DNA of 64,000 nucleotides from Bathymodiolus brooksi (Eukaryota > Mollusca > Bivalvia > Mytilida > Modiolidae): assembly GCA_963680875.1 (NCBI GenBank), contig OY804579.1:49936536-50000535 (forward strand), read 5' to 3'. Positions 63,183 to 64,000 of this stretch are shown in pieces; position 1 is the stretch's first letter; each line of letters starts with the position of its first letter. Position numbers and translations under genes: made by a program. The notes below the pieces were generated by a model. The model was given only the letters and a program-made list of their open reading frames with translations. It made no database searches and had not been told where the DNA came from.

Positions 63183-63359
63183 CAGTGTAACTGTCTCAAC
63201 CGAACATAATTGGCACTAACTTTTGTTTTCGGAATAGACAGGGGTTTGGTTTATACAGGTTAAATTAAAATTTTCTACATTGGGAATTTATTTAAAGTTT
63301 GGTAAACACAGGATTCTGGTACTGGTTTATTTAGAGTTTGGCTTAGACAGATTTCACTG
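63183..63359. mobile_element. MITE, pogo-like termini
   Basis: Flanked by TA, starts CAGTGTAACTGTCTCAACC and ends TTAGACAGATTTCACTG. It is the same family as 9017, 10049 and 14151. Confidence 0.74.
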
Positions 63360-63666
63360 TACTTAATATGAAACCTCTGAACTGATCTTGTAGCTGAAGT
63401 TGCAGGCTACCCCTACACCATTCTAACATGACCTTGAACTAAACATTTAAGTACCTATATAAATCATTCTTATATTAACCACCTGTAATTGTTACCTATA
63501 TCATGTGACATGTATCAAGTCAATTCCTCAGGTCTATAGATATCATCTCCTATATTTTCATAATGTCCTCCCACTCTATCAAATTACTTCTGATTTATCT
63601 TGTTTACGCTAACATAACCTTCAATCACTGTGTGGACACATTTGTTAACATGTAACTTACATGTAC

Positions 63667-63735
63667 CTAAGGTTCATCATATATTCCATCCCTCTCTCAG
63701 GGCTTCCTTTCTGATCCACCCCTTCCCCTTCCCCT
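63667..63735 (-). pseudogene. Diverged copy of the first myosin motor exon
   Basis: The frame is open: VDQKGSPERGMEYMMNL followed by a possible donor CTTAG|GTACAT. Compared with the next copy, the conserved GVEDM is GMEYM, changing the acidic position that myosins keep. It is the copy nearest the next exon. It could be a relic or an alternative exon. The left limit is the donor; the right limit is approximate. Confidence 0.6.
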
Positions 63736-63802
63736 GGCTTCCCTTGTATACCATAACAAAACCTCCCCTCCCTATATCAACATTTTTTAACATGTAACTT
63801 AC

Positions 63803-63900
63803 CTGAGGTTGATCATATCCTCCACCCCTCTGTCAGGGTTTCCTTTTTGATCAACCCTTTCTCCTTCCCCTGATTTCCCTTGTATACCCCAGTATAGCCT
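63803..63900 (-). CDS. MYO15: Myosin exon: GVEDM segment (first motor exon), copy 2
   Basis: Reads GEGERVDQKGNPDRGVEDMI and NL, then donor CTCAG|GTAAGT. The two bases left over (AG) join the T of exon 51235-51298 to make Ser, so the joined text is INLSLLNEEV. GVEDM is the start of nearly all myosin motors. The upstream limit is uncertain: the frame is open back to a stop near 63908, and acceptor candidates (ATCCAG, AATCAG) have poor pyrimidine tracts. Confidence 0.75.
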
Positions 63901-63932
63901 GGATGGTTACCCTCTCTGAACATGTAACTTAC

Positions 63933-64000
63933 CTGAGGTTGATCATATCCTCCACCCCTCGGTCAGGGTTTCCTTTTTGATCAACCCTTTCTCCTTCCCC
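63933..64000 (-). CDS. MYO15: Myosin exon: GVEDM segment, copy 3 (runs off window)
   Basis: Almost identical to copy 2, 130 bases away, with the same donor CTCAG|GTAAGT and the same peptide GVEDMINL. It is cut by the window edge. Which of the two identical-looking copies is spliced into the transcript cannot be told from sequence alone. Confidence 0.65.

Larger units (their letters stand above)
63651..64000 (-). repeat. Tandem array of the first motor exon (130-136 bp unit)
   Basis: Three units, each with GAGGTTGATCATATCCTCCA (copy 2 and 3) or its diverged form (copy 1), the exon body, the splice donor and intron sequence ATGTAACTTAC. Copies 2 and 3 differ by one base in their shared 70 bases of exon (CTG/CGG). 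The array continues beyond the window. Confidence 0.9.

Overview
The window is animal nuclear DNA, most likely from a bivalve mollusc. It is AT-rich and intron-rich, contains no prokaryotic-type gene, and is full of short tRNA-derived SINEs, small TA-flanked inverted-repeat transposons and minisatellites of a kind common in bivalve genomes. The organism is inferred from the repeat style and gene structure; nothing in the sequence names it.

Only one protein-coding gene can be supported. It lies on the minus strand and spans almost the whole window. Sixteen exons (63803 down to 7046) encode a complete unconventional myosin motor: the N-terminal GVEDM-type segment, the VNPY strand, the P-loop GESGAGKT, switch [10 protein letters not shown], switch II DIFGFE, the relay region, the actin-binding region, the RCLKPN/SH1 region, the converter and at least two IQ motifs. 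All 15 introns are GT-AG and every join keeps the reading frame, giving 717 codons without a stop for the 15 exons after the first. Compared from memory, the motor looks closest to class XV (MYO15A, fly Sisyphus). That class carries MyTH4 and FERM cargo domains in its tail. The tail and the N-terminus lie outside the window.

Layout, left to right. 1-7045: tandem repeats, SINEs and a dispersed element in the last intron seen. 7046-19481: ten exons with introns of 0.5-2.8 kb holding SINEs, MITEs and a 25-bp minisatellite. 19482-30389: larger introns on each side of the 64-nt exon. 30390-30590: P-loop exon. 30591-44571: a 14-kb intron holding a 7.2-kb, 312-bp satellite with a seven-monomer higher-order repeat. 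44572-51298: three exons, with a minisatellite built from the 5' part of one of them. 51299-63802: a 12.5-kb intron with a 31-bp array, a TTGA microsatellite, a 17-bp array and a roughly 68-bp array. 63650-64000: tandem copies of the first motor exon with its splice donor.

The main surprise is not a new pathway. In this gene, functional or mobile sequence has repeatedly become tandem arrays: two myosin exons, a SINE head, a MITE interior and a dispersed element have each expanded. Two of these arrays carry working-looking splice signals and could affect splicing of the myosin.
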